The notes under the pieces are model-generated. The model saw only the letters and a program-made list of their open reading frames with translations, did no database searches and had not been told where the DNA came from. Both the position numbers and the translations under genes were made by a program. A stretch of 64,000 bases of DNA from IDS-8 sp040902105 (GTDB lineage Bacteria > Pseudomonadota > Gammaproteobacteria > Steroidobacterales > Woeseiaceae): contig JBBDXW010000015.1 in NCBI GenBank assembly GCA_040902105.1, positions 1-64,000 on the forward strand, in the 5' to 3' direction. Numbering within the stretch: the stretch's first letter is position 1; every line of letters starts with the position of its first letter. This document shows positions 50,073-58,961 of this stretch, piece after piece.

Positions 50073-51516
50073 CCCAGCCGAAGGCCTTCATCATGATATC
50101 GAAGAGGAGATTCTGCTCGATGACGCCCGACACGGCGTCGGATCCGGCGCCGATCGCATAGAGCGGGACGTCTTCGCCGCCGTGCGATTCGTCGATATCC
50201 GGCGAGCCGTCGAGGTTGGTATCGATCCGCGGGATCAGCGCCTGGTAGACGCTCGCGATGTCCGTCTCCGGTTCGGGCCGCGCACCGTTCTTCGTGGCGC
50301 CGGGCCCGTTGGCATAGCCGAGCGTGCTATACGGCTTCCCGTCGGCGGCGAGCGATGGCTCAGGGCGCGGCTCGCCGTCGGCGTCGTTTTCCAGCACGAG
50401 CCCGAGGATCGGATTGCCGCGCACCGGGTAGCCGCCGATGGTGAAAACGTGCGAATGATCGGCCGTCACCAGGATAAGCGTCTCGTCCAGGTCGATTTTT
50501 GCAAGTGCGACTTTCACGGCGCGTTCAAATTCGACAGCTTCGACCAGGGCGTAGCCCGCCTTGCCATCGTGATGGCCGTGATCGATGCGGCCGCCTTCCA
50601 CCATCAGGAAGAAGCCGTCCTCGCCGGCGAGCCGGTCGATGGCGGCCGCGGTCATCTCGGGGAGCGTGGGCTCGGTGGTCGCGGCCGTGCGTTCGGCGAC
50701 GTAGGTCAGGTGTCCGTCGCCGAAGAGTCCGAGGACTTCCTCACCCGGCGCAAGCGCGCGGAGCTCGGCCGCGGTGGTGACGTAACGCCGGTTCGCCGCG
50801 CCGTCCAGCCACTCCTGCACCAGGTCGTCGTCCGCTTTGCGACGCGTGCCGCCGCGCTCACGGCCGAAAAATTCCCGCCGCCCGCCTCCGAGCGCGATGT
50901 CGAGCCCGCCCGGTGTGATGCTCGCGAGCTGCGACGCGATGTCACGGCAGGCCGCGGCGCGATCGCGTTCGGTAAGGAGACGGTCGCTTTCCCACTCGCG
51001 TTCCGCACTGTGCGCGTAGAGCGCCGCCGGCGTTGCGTGGGTGATGCGTGCCGTCGTGACGATGCCGACGCGCTTGCCCCTCGATTTCGCGATCTCGAGG
51101 ATCGTGGTCAGCGGATGCCTGCGCGCTTCCGCGCAGTTGCGGCGGCGGGCTTCGGGCCCGACGGAAATGACGCCGGCGCGGGTCTTCTGCCCTGTGTAGA
51201 TGGCGCTTGCCGTGCCCGCGGAATCCGGCACCTGCTGATTGCTGTTGTAGGTCTTGACCAGCGCCAGGTGCGGGAACGTCTCGAACGCGAGCGAGTGCTC
51301 CTCGCCGGCGAGACCCGCGGCCTGGCCGGCAAAGATCCGCGCTGCCGTCACCGTGGAGACGCCCATGCCGTCGCCGATGAACAGGATGACGTTGCGCGCG
51401 TGGGTGTTGTCGCTCGCGACCTGCCCGTGACTTGCGCAACCGGCGGTTAGTGCGAGTGTCAGGATGCCACACAGGCAGGCACCGGTGCGGGGGAGCGACG
51501 GGTCTTTAGCGTGCAT
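50002..51516 (-). CDS. alkaline phosphatase-family lipoprotein
   Basis: A 504-residue phosphatase. The start at 51516 begins a lipoprotein signal with a lipobox-like TAGC. Metal and nucleophile motifs: NVILFIGDGMGVSTV (first Asp), PDSAGTASAIYTG (Ser nucleophile), VEGGRIDHGHHDG, and TADHSHVFTIGGYP (late metal ligands). Family members are PhoA-type phosphomonoesterases, periplasmic or surface. Length is typical. The last 25 or so residues coincide with a dispersed DNA repeat, so the natural C-terminus may have been replaced or the repeat may derive from this gene. The truncated esterase follows on the same strand. Confidence 0.92.
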   Translation of the reverse strand: MHAKDPSLPRTGACLCGILTLALTAGCASHGQVASDNTHARNVILFIGDGMGVSTVTAARIFAGQAAGLAGEEHSLAFETFPHLALVKTYNSNQQVPDSAGTASAIYTGQKTRAGVISVGPEARRRNCAEARRHPLTTILEIAKSRGKRVGIVTTARITHATPAALYAHSAEREWESDRLLTERDRAAACRDIASQLASITPGGLDIALGGGRREFFGRERGGTRRKADDDLVQEWLDGAANRRYVTTAAELRALAPGEEVLGLFGDGHLTYVAERTAATTEPTLPEMTAAAIDRLAGEDGFFLMVEGGRIDHGHHDGKAGYALVEAVEFERAVKVALAKIDLDETLILVTADHSHVFTIGGYPVRGNPILGLVLENDADGEPRPEPSLAADGKPYSTLGYANGPGATKNGARPEPETDIASVYQALIPRIDTNLDGSPDIDESHGGEDVPLYAIGAGSDAVSGVIEQNLLFDIMMKAFGWDIGDPAGDVKANLAPLFHVDSRK

Positions 51517-51605
51517 ATGAGTATCCGTATCATCGGCCAGGGGAAGCACTGCCTTTTCAGGTACGACTGCTCAACCGCTCCTGCGGGCAATAGTACTCTC
51601 CGGGC

Positions 51606-54413
51606 TCACTCGTCCGGTTTTCGTTGGCCTCGATTGTTGCTTCCCTCGCCGCGCGATTTGTCTTTGCGCTCGGCTAATTGCGCTATCCGCGCGATCGCCG
51701 TGATGAGCTCCGTGGGCTCGATCGGCTTCGCCAGGTGCGCCTGGTAGCCGGCGCGAAACGCGCGTGTGCGATCTTCGGCACGCGCGTAAGCCGTCAGCGC
51801 AATTGCCGGAATACCGCCGCCGTCGACGGCATCGGTCTGCCGTATGCGCTGCAGCAGCTCGTAGCCGTCGACCTCGGGCAGTCCGATGTCGCTGATCAAC
51901 AGATCCGCTTCCGCATTGGGCAAACGCGCGAGGGCTTCGTCGGCGGATCCCGTCATTACCACCTTCGCACCGTGGGCCGCGAGGAAGCGTTCCAGGAAAT
52001 CTCGCGTGTCCGCTTCGTCCTCGACGACGAGTATCCGCAGGCCACGCAGCATGTCCTGCGGCTCCGGCGCTTTGCGCGGGCCGGCAGCGACCTCCGCTAT
52101 CTCCGGCAACTCACCGGATGGCAGCACGACCATGAAAGTCGCGCCCAGTCCTTCCCCCGGGCTGTCCGCCTTGATTGAGCCGCCGTGCAGGTCGACGAGG
52201 TGCTTGACGATCGACAGGCCGAGCCCGAGGCCGCCGAGGCCACTGTTCTTCAACAGGTTCGCCTGGTTGAAGCGCTCGAAGATGTGCGGCAGCACGTCCG
52301 CCCTGATGCCGACGCCGGTGTCCGTGACGCTGATTTCCGCATCGGTGGCGGAGTTTCGAACCCCCACCAGCACGCTGCCGCCCTCCGGTGTGAACTTGAT
52401 GGCGTTCCAGAGCAGGTTCCAGACGATCTGCTGGAGTCGCGCCGGATCGCCCGCGATCGGTATGGCTTCGGCGTCCATGTCCGCTCGAATGCTGATGTGC
52501 TTGCTATTCGCGGCCTGTTGCACCGTTTCGATTACGTTGCGCACCAGCGATACCAGGTCCACTTTTTCGATGGTGAGGTGCAGCTTGCCGGACGCGATCC
52601 GGCTCACATCGAGCAGGTCGGAAACCAGTTGCGCCTGAAGGCGCGTATTGCGGGAGATGACGTCGAGGCCGCGCGCTATGACGTCCTGGTCCTGTGCGCT
52701 TTGCATCATGAGTTGCGTCCAGCCGAGGATGGCATTCAAGGGTGTGCGAAGTTCATGCGACACCATGGCGACGAAGTCATCCTTCACGCGGTTTGCGCGT
52801 TCGGCGTCCGCGCGCGCAGCGCGTTCCGCATTTAGCAGGCGCTCACGTTCGTCCGCAACGTTGCGCCGTTCGGCATCGGTGCGCCGCCGCTCGGTGATAT
52901 CGCGGAAGACCAGCACCACGCCCACGATACGACCCGAGCGGTTGCGAATCGGTGCGCCACTGTCATCGATCGGCCGCTCGGTGCCATCGGCGGCGATCAG
53001 CGTCGTGTGATTTGCAAGGCCGACGGTGACGCCCTCGGTCAACACGCGGGAGACCGGGTTCTCGACCGCTCGCCGGCTTTCCTCATTGATGATCCTGAAC
53101 ACGTCGACGCAGCTGCGCCCGCGCGCTTTGTCCAAACTCCAGCCGGTCAGATGCTCTGCGATCGGGTTCATGAAAACGACGTGGCCTTGCACGTCGGTCG
53201 CGATTACTGCATCGCCAATGCTCTCGAGGGTGGTTTCGAACCACTCACGCTGCTCGGCGACCGCGTCTTCAGCGCGCCGTTCAGCCGTTACGTCGCGGAA
53301 AACGAGAACCGCGCCGGCCGGCTTCCCCGCCTCGTCGCGAATCGGCGCGGCACTGTCCGCGATCGGCCGCTCGCTTCCGTCGCGGTGCAGCAGCACGGTG
53401 TGGTTTGCGAGGCCGACGACATGACCGGTACGCATCACGAGTTCTGCCGGGTTCTCGACGGGCTGTCGCGTTTTCTCGTTGACGATTCGAAAAACTTCCC
53501 CAAGCGGCTGGCCCGCCGCTTCTCCCGCTGGCCAGCCGGTCAATTCTTCGGCGCAGGGATTCAAGAACGTCACATAACCACGCTCGTCAGATGCGATCAC
53601 ACCGTCGCCGATACTGCTCAAGGTGACCCGGAAAGACTCCTGCTGCGCGGCGAGTTCCCGCGCCAGCTGCTTTCGCTCGGTGATGTCGCGTGCGACTTTC
53701 GACACGCCGATGACGGTGCCCGAATCGTCCCGAATCGGCGACACCGAAAGGGAGATGTCGAGTTTACGGCCGTCCTTTGCGATGCGTATCGTCTCCAGGT
53801 GCTCGATACGTTCGCCGGCGCGAATCTTCGACAGAATCATATCCTCTTCTGCGTACCGTTCAGCGGGGATCAGCACGTGGATAGGACGTCCGACGAGCTC
53901 CTCCGCCTTGTAGCCGAAAATGCGCTCTGCGCCCTGGTTACACGAAGTAATGGTTCCGTTCAGGTCTTTGGAGATGATCGCGTCCGCCGAAGACGAAATG
54001 ATCGCCGCCAGGTAGGCTTCCTTTTGCTGTGCGCGCTTGATGTCGGTGATGTCTCTCACGATCTTGGATGCGCCGATGATCGCGCCGGAGGGGCCATGAA
54101 TCGGGGAGATCGTGAGGGAGACATCGATCATCCGGCGGTCCTTGGTGACGCGCACCGTCTCGAAGTGATCGGTGCGCTCGCCGCGGCGGATGCGCGCCAT
54201 GATGTCACCTTCTTCTGCCTGCCTCTCCGGCGGGATCAGGATGCGGACCGGCTGCCCGACGAGTTCCTCCCTCGTGTAGCCGAAGATGCGCTCCGTCGCG
54301 GCGTTGCAGGTCCGGATGATGCCGTTGAGATCCTTCGCCAGGATCGCATCGTCGGAAGATTCGACGATCGCCGAAAGGCTCTCTTGCGTGGCTAGTTGAT
54401 GCTGATCATCCAT
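51606..54413 (-). CDS. hybrid sensor histidine kinase with four PAS domains and a C-terminal receiver
   Basis: A 935-residue cytosolic kinase (no signal, no TM). Four PAS/PAC domains occupy roughly residues 5-505, the HisKA domain follows with MVSHELRTPLNAIL (phospho-His), then an HATPase domain with NLLWNAIKFTPEGG (N box), DTGVGI (G1) and GLGGLGLGLSI (G2), and last a receiver domain with ILVVEDEADTRDF, DLLISDIGLPEVDG (phospho-Asp) and LAKP (Lys). PAS1/PAS2 resemble each other (R-I-F-G-Y..E-E-L-V-G..I-P), as do PAS3/PAS4 (VGLANHT...ADSAAPIR), so it arose by tandem duplication. The start at 54413 was chosen before the first PAS. No cognate regulator is adjacent. Confidence 0.92.
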   Translation of the reverse strand: MDDQHQLATQESLSAIVESSDDAILAKDLNGIIRTCNAATERIFGYTREELVGQPVRILIPPERQAEEGDIMARIRRGERTDHFETVRVTKDRRMIDVSLTISPIHGPSGAIIGASKIVRDITDIKRAQQKEAYLAAIISSSADAIISKDLNGTITSCNQGAERIFGYKAEELVGRPIHVLIPAERYAEEDMILSKIRAGERIEHLETIRIAKDGRKLDISLSVSPIRDDSGTVIGVSKVARDITERKQLARELAAQQESFRVTLSSIGDGVIASDERGYVTFLNPCAEELTGWPAGEAAGQPLGEVFRIVNEKTRQPVENPAELVMRTGHVVGLANHTVLLHRDGSERPIADSAAPIRDEAGKPAGAVLVFRDVTAERRAEDAVAEQREWFETTLESIGDAVIATDVQGHVVFMNPIAEHLTGWSLDKARGRSCVDVFRIINEESRRAVENPVSRVLTEGVTVGLANHTTLIAADGTERPIDDSGAPIRNRSGRIVGVVLVFRDITERRRTDAERRNVADERERLLNAERAARADAERANRVKDDFVAMVSHELRTPLNAILGWTQLMMQSAQDQDVIARGLDVISRNTRLQAQLVSDLLDVSRIASGKLHLTIEKVDLVSLVRNVIETVQQAANSKHISIRADMDAEAIPIAGDPARLQQIVWNLLWNAIKFTPEGGSVLVGVRNSATDAEISVTDTGVGIRADVLPHIFERFNQANLLKNSGLGGLGLGLSIVKHLVDLHGGSIKADSPGEGLGATFMVVLPSGELPEIAEVAAGPRKAPEPQDMLRGLRILVVEDEADTRDFLERFLAAHGAKVVMTGSADEALARLPNAEADLLISDIGLPEVDGYELLQRIRQTDAVDGGGIPAIALTAYARAEDRTRAFRAGYQAHLAKPIEPTELITAIARIAQLAERKDKSRGEGSNNRGQRKPDE

Positions 54414-54481
54414 TGGTAATTTGGTGCTATAGCGAAACCGCGCGCACCGCGACCGGCGGCGAACATTCCCATGCAGGAATT

Positions 54482-54628
54482 TTAGTGACTGTCGGGCGAA
54501 ACACCCGGATCCGGCCACAGGGTACCGGAGTCGCCGCATGAGAGCGAGCCCGAACCATCAAGCGCCATGGCCAGGAACAGGAGCATCGAAACGAGTTTGT
54601 GACTCCGCGATAGAACTCTCCAATCCAT
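54482..54628 (-). other. possible 48-residue small ORF upstream of the kinase
   Basis: A frame from ATG 54628 reads MDWRVLSRSHKLVSMLLFLAMAL and ends in a polar, Cys-containing tail (SLSCGDSG). A hydrophobic N-terminal stretch suggests a secreted micro-protein, but there is no ribosome site and no recognisable family. It lies in the 230-bp region between the kinase and the membrane-protein frame; I cannot exclude that the frame is fortuitous. Confidence 0.2.
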
Positions 54629-54645
54629 TAATGCCGGCCGGGGCT

Positions 54646-54939
54646 CTACGATTCCGCGGCTTGTCGCTCGTCGACGCACCCTGCGGCGGGCGTGCGCGAA
54701 GGCGCGAACAGAAGCCAGGCCAGTGCCAGGCCGTAGCAGACCGAGGTGGCCAGAATCTCGACGCCGTGCGTCCAGCGGACCACCGCCGGGAAAATCGTCG
54801 CCTGGATAAGGCCGGACAATCCGACTGCCGTGAAGTGACCGGTGGCCAGCGTGAGTGCCAGCCGGCCGCGTGAGAGGCCCCAGCAGACAGCGACCGGCAT
54901 CGACACGAGCAGGAAGAGCGCGCTGCGTATGCACAGCAA
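54646..54939 (-). CDS. putative multi-TM membrane protein, start lost or unclear
   Basis: The minus-strand frame encodes strongly hydrophobic segments (ILLLLCIRSALFLLVSMPVAV, LALTLATGHFTAVGLSGLIQ, ILATSVCYGLALAWLLF) with a polar tail. Coding-like sequence extends upstream to about 54990 (YERIDFIVVPPLSI), but the only usable starts are a TTG at 54939 and GTG 54906, both inside the hydrophobic region. Further upstream it would run across the divergent gene at 55006. It may be a 5'-truncated gene. No family assigned. Confidence 0.4.
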   Translation of the reverse strand: MLCIRSALFLLVSMPVAVCWGLSRGRLALTLATGHFTAVGLSGLIQATIFPAVVRWTHGVEILATSVCYGLALAWLLFAPSRTPAAGCVDERQAAES

Positions 54940-55005
54940 CAGCAGGATGATCGACAGCGGCGGAACGACGATGAAATCGATTCGCTCGTAGTACGGGGCG
55001 AAACT

Positions 55006-55311
55006 GTGTTTCCTATGGCGACTGGGAACAAACTCCCCCACTACCTGGGCATCGCCCTCGCAGTATTCGTCGGTGTGTTCGCTGCACGTCTCCTCTATGC
55101 ATACGTGGTAACAAAAGTCGTAGTTACCGAACTCGAAGCGATCGGAGAGCAGTTCCAGGAAGATACCCGCGCAATGCAGGAAAAGAATGCACGCGATGCG
55201 CAGAGGCGCCGCGAAGCCACGGAGCAGCAGCGAAAGCAATCGAAAATAGGTCGAGACCTGTATCGACGGTGCGCGGAATATGCGGAGTTCCACCGCAGGC
55301 GCGCTCCATGA
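55006..55311 (+). CDS. small membrane-anchored coiled-coil protein
   Basis: A 101-residue protein with one N-terminal TM segment (about 12-34, YLGIALAVFVGVFAARLLYAYVV) and a long charged helix with heptad-like spacing (about 40-90, EAIGEQFQEDTRAMQEKNARDAQRRREATEQQRKQ). GTG at 55006 (GGGGCG 8 bases upstream) or ATG at 55015 can start it. I do not recognise a family. A HEPN-like gene follows 38 bp downstream on the same strand; the pair may form one transcript. Confidence 0.55.
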   Translation: MFPMATGNKLPHYLGIALAVFVGVFAARLLYAYVVTKVVVTELEAIGEQFQEDTRAMQEKNARDAQRRREATEQQRKQSKIGRDLYRRCAEYAEFHRRRAP

Positions 55312-55349
55312 ATTCATACCTGATGAGAGCGTGATTTCTGGAGCAGTCT

Positions 55350-55769
55350 ATGTCCAAGGCCGAGGAAAGCTTCCAACAGTCCATCAAGGACGCGGAGAAC
55401 CTGCTTCGCCATTTCGATGAGCTGAACACAAACCCGCCACGTCCAGAGCTCGAGGTACTGAAGCGGGCAGGCCTGGTCATGGCGATCAAGAAACTGCACA
55501 ATCCTGCATCTCAAAAAACGCTACAGCTGTTTCGTGATTACGCAGGGGTTGACCTTACCGACAGCTGGCACTGGAACGGCTGTGATCTAAGCGGCGTGAA
55601 GGAAAGGCTGGACGCTTACATGAAGCTGCGAGGGGATGTCGTGCATCGTTCCCTTCGGATTTCTCCGGATGCCCCGCTGGTCCATCCCGTCAAGAAGGAC
55701 GATCTGAAAAAGGCCGTCGCCTTCTTGAAAAACCTGGTCGCGGCGACGGAGAAGGCCACGCCAGCCTGA
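55350..55769 (+). CDS. HEPN-domain-like small protein
   Basis: A 139-residue all-helical protein. An opening helix (MSKAEESFQQSIKDAENLLRHFDELN) and a later LDAYMKLRGDVVHRSLRI contain R-x4-H (R-G-D-V-V-H), the catalytic motif of HEPN RNases such as the RiboL-PSP-HEPN group. GGAG 6 bases upstream supports the ATG at 55350. HEPN proteins act as RNA-cleaving toxins in abortive defence or as RNA-binding scaffolds. It is 38 bp after the membrane coiled-coil gene. The R-x4-H motif is seen; RNase activity is inference. Confidence 0.65.
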   Translation: MSKAEESFQQSIKDAENLLRHFDELNTNPPRPELEVLKRAGLVMAIKKLHNPASQKTLQLFRDYAGVDLTDSWHWNGCDLSGVKERLDAYMKLRGDVVHRSLRISPDAPLVHPVKKDDLKKAVAFLKNLVAATEKATPA

Positions 55770-55815
55770 CTCTGCGCTGAAAGCTCGGTACGGCTTCGGC
55801 TGCCGAGTGCCAAAG

Positions 55816-56220
55816 TTACGGCTTAAACCATACCTCGAAGACATGTTGCGTATCGAGGTACTCACGCACGCTGCTGATCTTGCCATCCCGGATCACCATC
55901 AGCGTGTGGTACTCCTGGCGATAGATGCGGCCGTTCTTCAGTATCCCGTAGGACTCCAGTTCAAGAGCCACCCGGTCGGCTTCCGCGGTCATGCCCTTGA
56001 CCGTCATCCTCAAGCCATCCGTGGTCTGTTCGACCATGCGATGGAAGATACGGGCAATCTGCGTTTTCGATTGTGTGCCGGCGACCGGCGTCGACGCCGG
56101 TCTGCCGGCAATCCACCAGGTCGCGTCGTCGGCCATGATGTCGAGCGCTCCCTCGATGTCGTTGGCGCTGAACCGCGAAAAGAACTCACTGGCGATCTGC
56201 CTGTTGTGCTCGATGGTCAT
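55816..56220 (-). CDS. NTF2/SnoaL-like protein
   Basis: A 134-residue cytosolic cone-fold protein. The opening (MTIEHNRQIASEFFSRFSANDIEGALDIMADDATWWIAG) and the middle (RMTVKGMTAEADRVALELESYGILKNGRIYRQEYHTLMVIRDGKISSVREYLDTQH) are the standard SnoaL-like ketosteroid-isomerase-type pattern. AGGGAAG lies before the ATG. Function likely small-molecule isomerase or binding; unknown. It is unrelated in sequence detail to the exported NTF2-like gene at 21125. The VOC gene at 56264 lies upstream on the same strand. Confidence 0.85.
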   Translation of the reverse strand: MTIEHNRQIASEFFSRFSANDIEGALDIMADDATWWIAGRPASTPVAGTQSKTQIARIFHRMVEQTTDGLRMTVKGMTAEADRVALELESYGILKNGRIYRQEYHTLMVIRDGKISSVREYLDTQHVFEVWFKP

Positions 56221-56263
56221 GAAGCTTCCCTGGTCGCGGTACGCGCGTACGAACCACGCCCTG

Positions 56264-56647
56264 TCACATGTTGATAAGGTTCAGGATATTGCCGTCAGGG
56301 TCCTTGAACCACGCCACCTTCATGTCCTTGGCGACATGTATGTCCCCGTCCACGGTCATTCCCGGCAAATCGTAATGTTCGAACGTCACGCCCTTGTCGC
56401 GCAGCGCCCGCACGATGTCCTCGATGTCGTCACCGACCGGCCACGTGACGGCTGTGGCCTCGTTGGTCCCGGCATATTGCGAGCGATAGACGTTGAGCAC
56501 GGAATCACCGCTTTTGTAAACGATCACTTCATCCTCTTCCTCGTCGACCGGCGCAAGGCCAAGCGTGTCTTCGTAAAACCTCCTGGCCGCGTCCAGGTTT
56601 TTCACGGCGAGGTTCGCGACAGCGTTTCTGTTACCCAGCAAAGTCAT
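56264..56647 (-). CDS. VOC-family protein (glyoxalase/dioxygenase superfamily)
   Basis: A 127-residue single-domain VOC protein. AGGAG 8 bases before ATG 56647 decides the start. Paired beta-alpha-beta-beta-beta units are seen with AVANLAVKNLDAARRFYEDTLGL, Glu in the first module, and VAWFKDPDGNILNLINM with the second-module metal residues. Members include glyoxalase I, fosfomycin resistance enzymes and dioxygenases; the substrate is unknown. It sits 43 bp from the SnoaL-like gene and may share its transcript. Confidence 0.88.
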   Translation of the reverse strand: MTLLGNRNAVANLAVKNLDAARRFYEDTLGLAPVDEEEDEVIVYKSGDSVLNVYRSQYAGTNEATAVTWPVGDDIEDIVRALRDKGVTFEHYDLPGMTVDGDIHVAKDMKVAWFKDPDGNILNLINM

Positions 56648-56767
56648 CTCGGTATCTCCTCTGGCAGTAGGTGGAAACGGAAGTGTCCTGTTCTTAGGTA
56701 TTAGTCGTTTGACGGGGATGCGCTTCGACAAAGCTGCGGGGAAAGACTGACCCGCCGCAGTGACTCA

Positions 56768-57781
56768 CTATTTCGCCAATAACTTCTCAGCCACCGCCTC
56801 CAGCGCCGCGCGCCGGTCGCCCGCGTCCGAGGAACCGGATTCGAGGAATGGCTGCCAGTACTGCTCGAGCAACGGCAATTGCGCGGCCCAGCGTTCGCCA
56901 CGCTGGTACACGCCGAACTCACCGTAGTGCCGGTAGCCGTCCTGCCCCAGCTCGTCGAGCACGATCCGCGTAATCGTACCGGTGGTAAAAAAAATCATGT
57001 CGTGCCAGAAGCGCGCGGGCGCTTCGCCGCCCGCGGCGCGGAACGCCTCCTCGACCAGCGTCGTTAAGGGCGATTCGAGCGACTCGACGTGCGACGCTTC
57101 GTGGAAGATCAACTCGAGCGCCTGCGGCATGCCGTTCCCGAAGTCGGCGCCGGAAATCGTCACCCGGCCGCCGGTGGAGTAGGTGCCGACGGGATTGCAG
57201 TAGACGACCACGTCGACCGGGATACGCGCGTCGGGCCAGCGTCCGCCGTAAGCGGCTTCCAGGCGCCGCGGCACGTCGTTCTCGATCGCGCGAAGCGCCG
57301 CCGACAGCGATTCGATCCATGCGCGGTTCAGCGTATCGTGCGCCGGCCACCAGTGACGCTGGTAGAGGGGAAGCGCCTGCTCGAGCGCGTCGGCGAGCGG
57401 CCGGTCCGACGCCGGGATGGATTCCTTCGTCGCGGTTCCGGCGGCCCAGTCACGCAACGCGATGAGTCCCTCGTCGAACACGACGCTTCGGCCGCGGCTG
57501 GCCGCGTAGGTCCCGGCGGCCGCCATCCAGGCACGTTCCTCTTCGTCGTCGAGCACCGCGCGCCAGTATCCGCGCTCCGCGATCGGCAAGGCGTAAGGTG
57601 GCCACTCGTCGTGATCGACCGCCGCCCAGGCGATGAGGAAGTGGTGCAGCGCGACGCGGGGGTTGCTGTGAAATTCGAAGCGGTCGGTTGAGGCGACGAC
57701 GGTTTCGCGGTTCTCGTCCGCGAGCAGCAGAGCGGCAGGAAACATCAGGGCCAGGACGAGGAACAGTCGGAGCGGGAGCAT
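56768..57781 (-). CDS. exported putative HExxH metalloprotein
   Basis: A 337-residue protein with a Sec signal (cleavage near LLADEN). The sequence IFHEASHVESLES contains an HExxH-type zinc motif (H-E-A-S-H) and is followed by EEAFRAAGGEAPARFWHDMIFFTTG, whose Glu or His could be the third ligand. A gluzincin-like metallopeptidase is suggested by this motif, but no known family is recognised. Monocistronic. The region beyond its start contains the antitoxin stub at 57892. Confidence 0.6.
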   Translation of the reverse strand: MLPLRLFLVLALMFPAALLLADENRETVVASTDRFEFHSNPRVALHHFLIAWAAVDHDEWPPYALPIAERGYWRAVLDDEEERAWMAAAGTYAASRGRSVVFDEGLIALRDWAAGTATKESIPASDRPLADALEQALPLYQRHWWPAHDTLNRAWIESLSAALRAIENDVPRRLEAAYGGRWPDARIPVDVVVYCNPVGTYSTGGRVTISGADFGNGMPQALELIFHEASHVESLESPLTTLVEEAFRAAGGEAPARFWHDMIFFTTGTITRIVLDELGQDGYRHYGEFGVYQRGERWAAQLPLLEQYWQPFLESGSSDAGDRRAALEAVAEKLLAK

Positions 57782-57891
57782 GGCGTCTCCTCAGGACCGA
57801 ATGCCGTCAGGCAGAGCGGCCAGCGCAGGTCGGGTGCGACGAGTATACCGGGGCGCCTCACCATTTCTCCTCGAACGGCCTTATCTCAGCA

Positions 57892-58059
57892 CTATTTTGT
57901 ATTGTGCAGTTCTTCACGCAGGACACGACGCAGGATTTCTTCAAGCGGCTCATTGGCGCCATTGATGTATTCGCGCAGGCCGTGATTCATCAGCGTCTGA
58001 TAGTTGCCGCCGCCAGCCTTGTGTACCTCGGCGTCACGGCGAGCCGGATGTTCTGTCAC
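57892..58059 (-). pseudogene. BrnA/CopG-type antitoxin stub
   Basis: A 55-codon frame from GTG 58059 reads ARRDAEVHKAGGGNYQTLMN, HGLREYINGANEPLEEILRRVLREELHN, stop. The Y-Q-T-L-M-N..L-R-E-Y segment is the hallmark of BrnA-type and related antitoxins; the preceding strand (usually R-L-D-x-D-V-x-x-F-x) is degenerate, so the N-terminal part is missing or disrupted. The GTG start is supplied by the dispersed repeat at 58056-58145. No toxin gene is adjacent. Probably a decayed antitoxin. Confidence 0.5.
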
Positions 58060-58145
58060 GCTTCCGAGGAAACATTTCCTCGAAACGACTTGAGAAGGGG
58101 AAGCCAGGTTCGTTTTCATATCGCCCGCGGGATCTTGCAGCAAGT
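58056..58145. repeat. dispersed repeat, copy 2
   Basis: About 80% identical over 75 bp to 49985-50072. On the minus strand it reads DPAGDMKTNL and then SRKC, the phosphatase-like end with the stop TGA changed to TGT, so it may be a phosphatase 3' relic. GAGGAAATGTTTCCTC inside it is a perfect hairpin. Confidence 0.7.
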
Positions 58146-58237
58146 CTGGCAAATCCGCAGCCAGCGCCTTACCGTTGCTCAAGAATCCGAGGTCCGACCC
58201 CCAACACACACATAATCCAACCGATTGAGGAGTTGCC

Positions 58238-58942
58238 ATGAACCAGCATCGTCGTAGATTTCTTGTCGTGGCCGGCGCTGCCGTTGCCACCCTGCCTTTT
58301 TCTGCGCGCGCGGAAGAAAAGGTGAAGGTCGGCATCATCGGCTCGGGTGACGTGGGCAGCGCGATCGGCGCCGTCTGGGTCAAGGCCGGGCACGAAGTCA
58401 TGTTCTCCTCGCGCCACATCGAGCACGACCAATCGCTCGCGGCCCGTCTCGGCGCCGGTGCGCGCGCCGGCACGCCGCGCAAAGCCGCCGCTTTCGGGGA
58501 CGTGGTCATGGTTTCCGTTCCGTATCGCGCGTTGCCTGACGTCGGCAAGGACGTGGGGGACCTGATCGAGGGAAAGGTGGTCATCGACACCTGCAATCCT
58601 TTCCCGTCGCGCGATGGCGAGATCGCCGACTGGGCGCGCGAGAAGGGTGCCGGCCTTGCGTCGGCGGAGCTGTTGCCCGGTGCGCACGTGGTGCGCGCGT
58701 TCAATGCCATCGGCGCTGAACGGATGGGTTCTGCGCATCTGGAGCCCGGACGTGTCGGCATGCCGATTGCGGGTGACGATGCCGAGGCCGTGGAGGTGGC
58801 TTCGCGCCTGATCCGCGAAATCGGCTACGAACCCGTCCTCATCGGCGGGCTGGCGATGGGGAAACACCTCGTGCCGGGGACGGCGCTTGCGGGAGAGCGA
58901 AGCGCGGCGGAGATTCGGCGGATTGCGGCGGGGCTGGAATAG
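58238..58942 (+). CDS. Tat-exported NADPH-dependent F420 reductase-like oxidoreductase
   Basis: A 234-residue Rossmann-fold protein with a twin-arginine signal (RRRFLV, cleavage near ARAEEK). VGIIGSGDVGSAIG is the nucleotide-binding loop, HVVRAFNAIG and the later GDDAEAVEVASRLIREIGYEPVLIGGL match the NADP oxidoreductase coenzyme-F420-dependent family in its non-F420 branch. GAGGAG is 5 bases before the ATG. The exact redox partner is unknown. Tat export fits a folded, cofactor-loaded protein. Confidence 0.85.
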   Translation: MNQHRRRFLVVAGAAVATLPFSARAEEKVKVGIIGSGDVGSAIGAVWVKAGHEVMFSSRHIEHDQSLAARLGAGARAGTPRKAAAFGDVVMVSVPYRALPDVGKDVGDLIEGKVVIDTCNPFPSRDGEIADWAREKGAGLASAELLPGAHVVRAFNAIGAERMGSAHLEPGRVGMPIAGDDAEAVEVASRLIREIGYEPVLIGGLAMGKHLVPGTALAGERSAAEIRRIAAGLE

Positions 58943-58961
58943 GGAAGACCGGCCGCCCGGT

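Noticed and set aside
58056..58200. A second complete alkaline phosphatase
   Set aside because: Only about 30 terminal codons resemble the phosphatase; the rest of the locus belongs to an oxidoreductase gene on the other strand.
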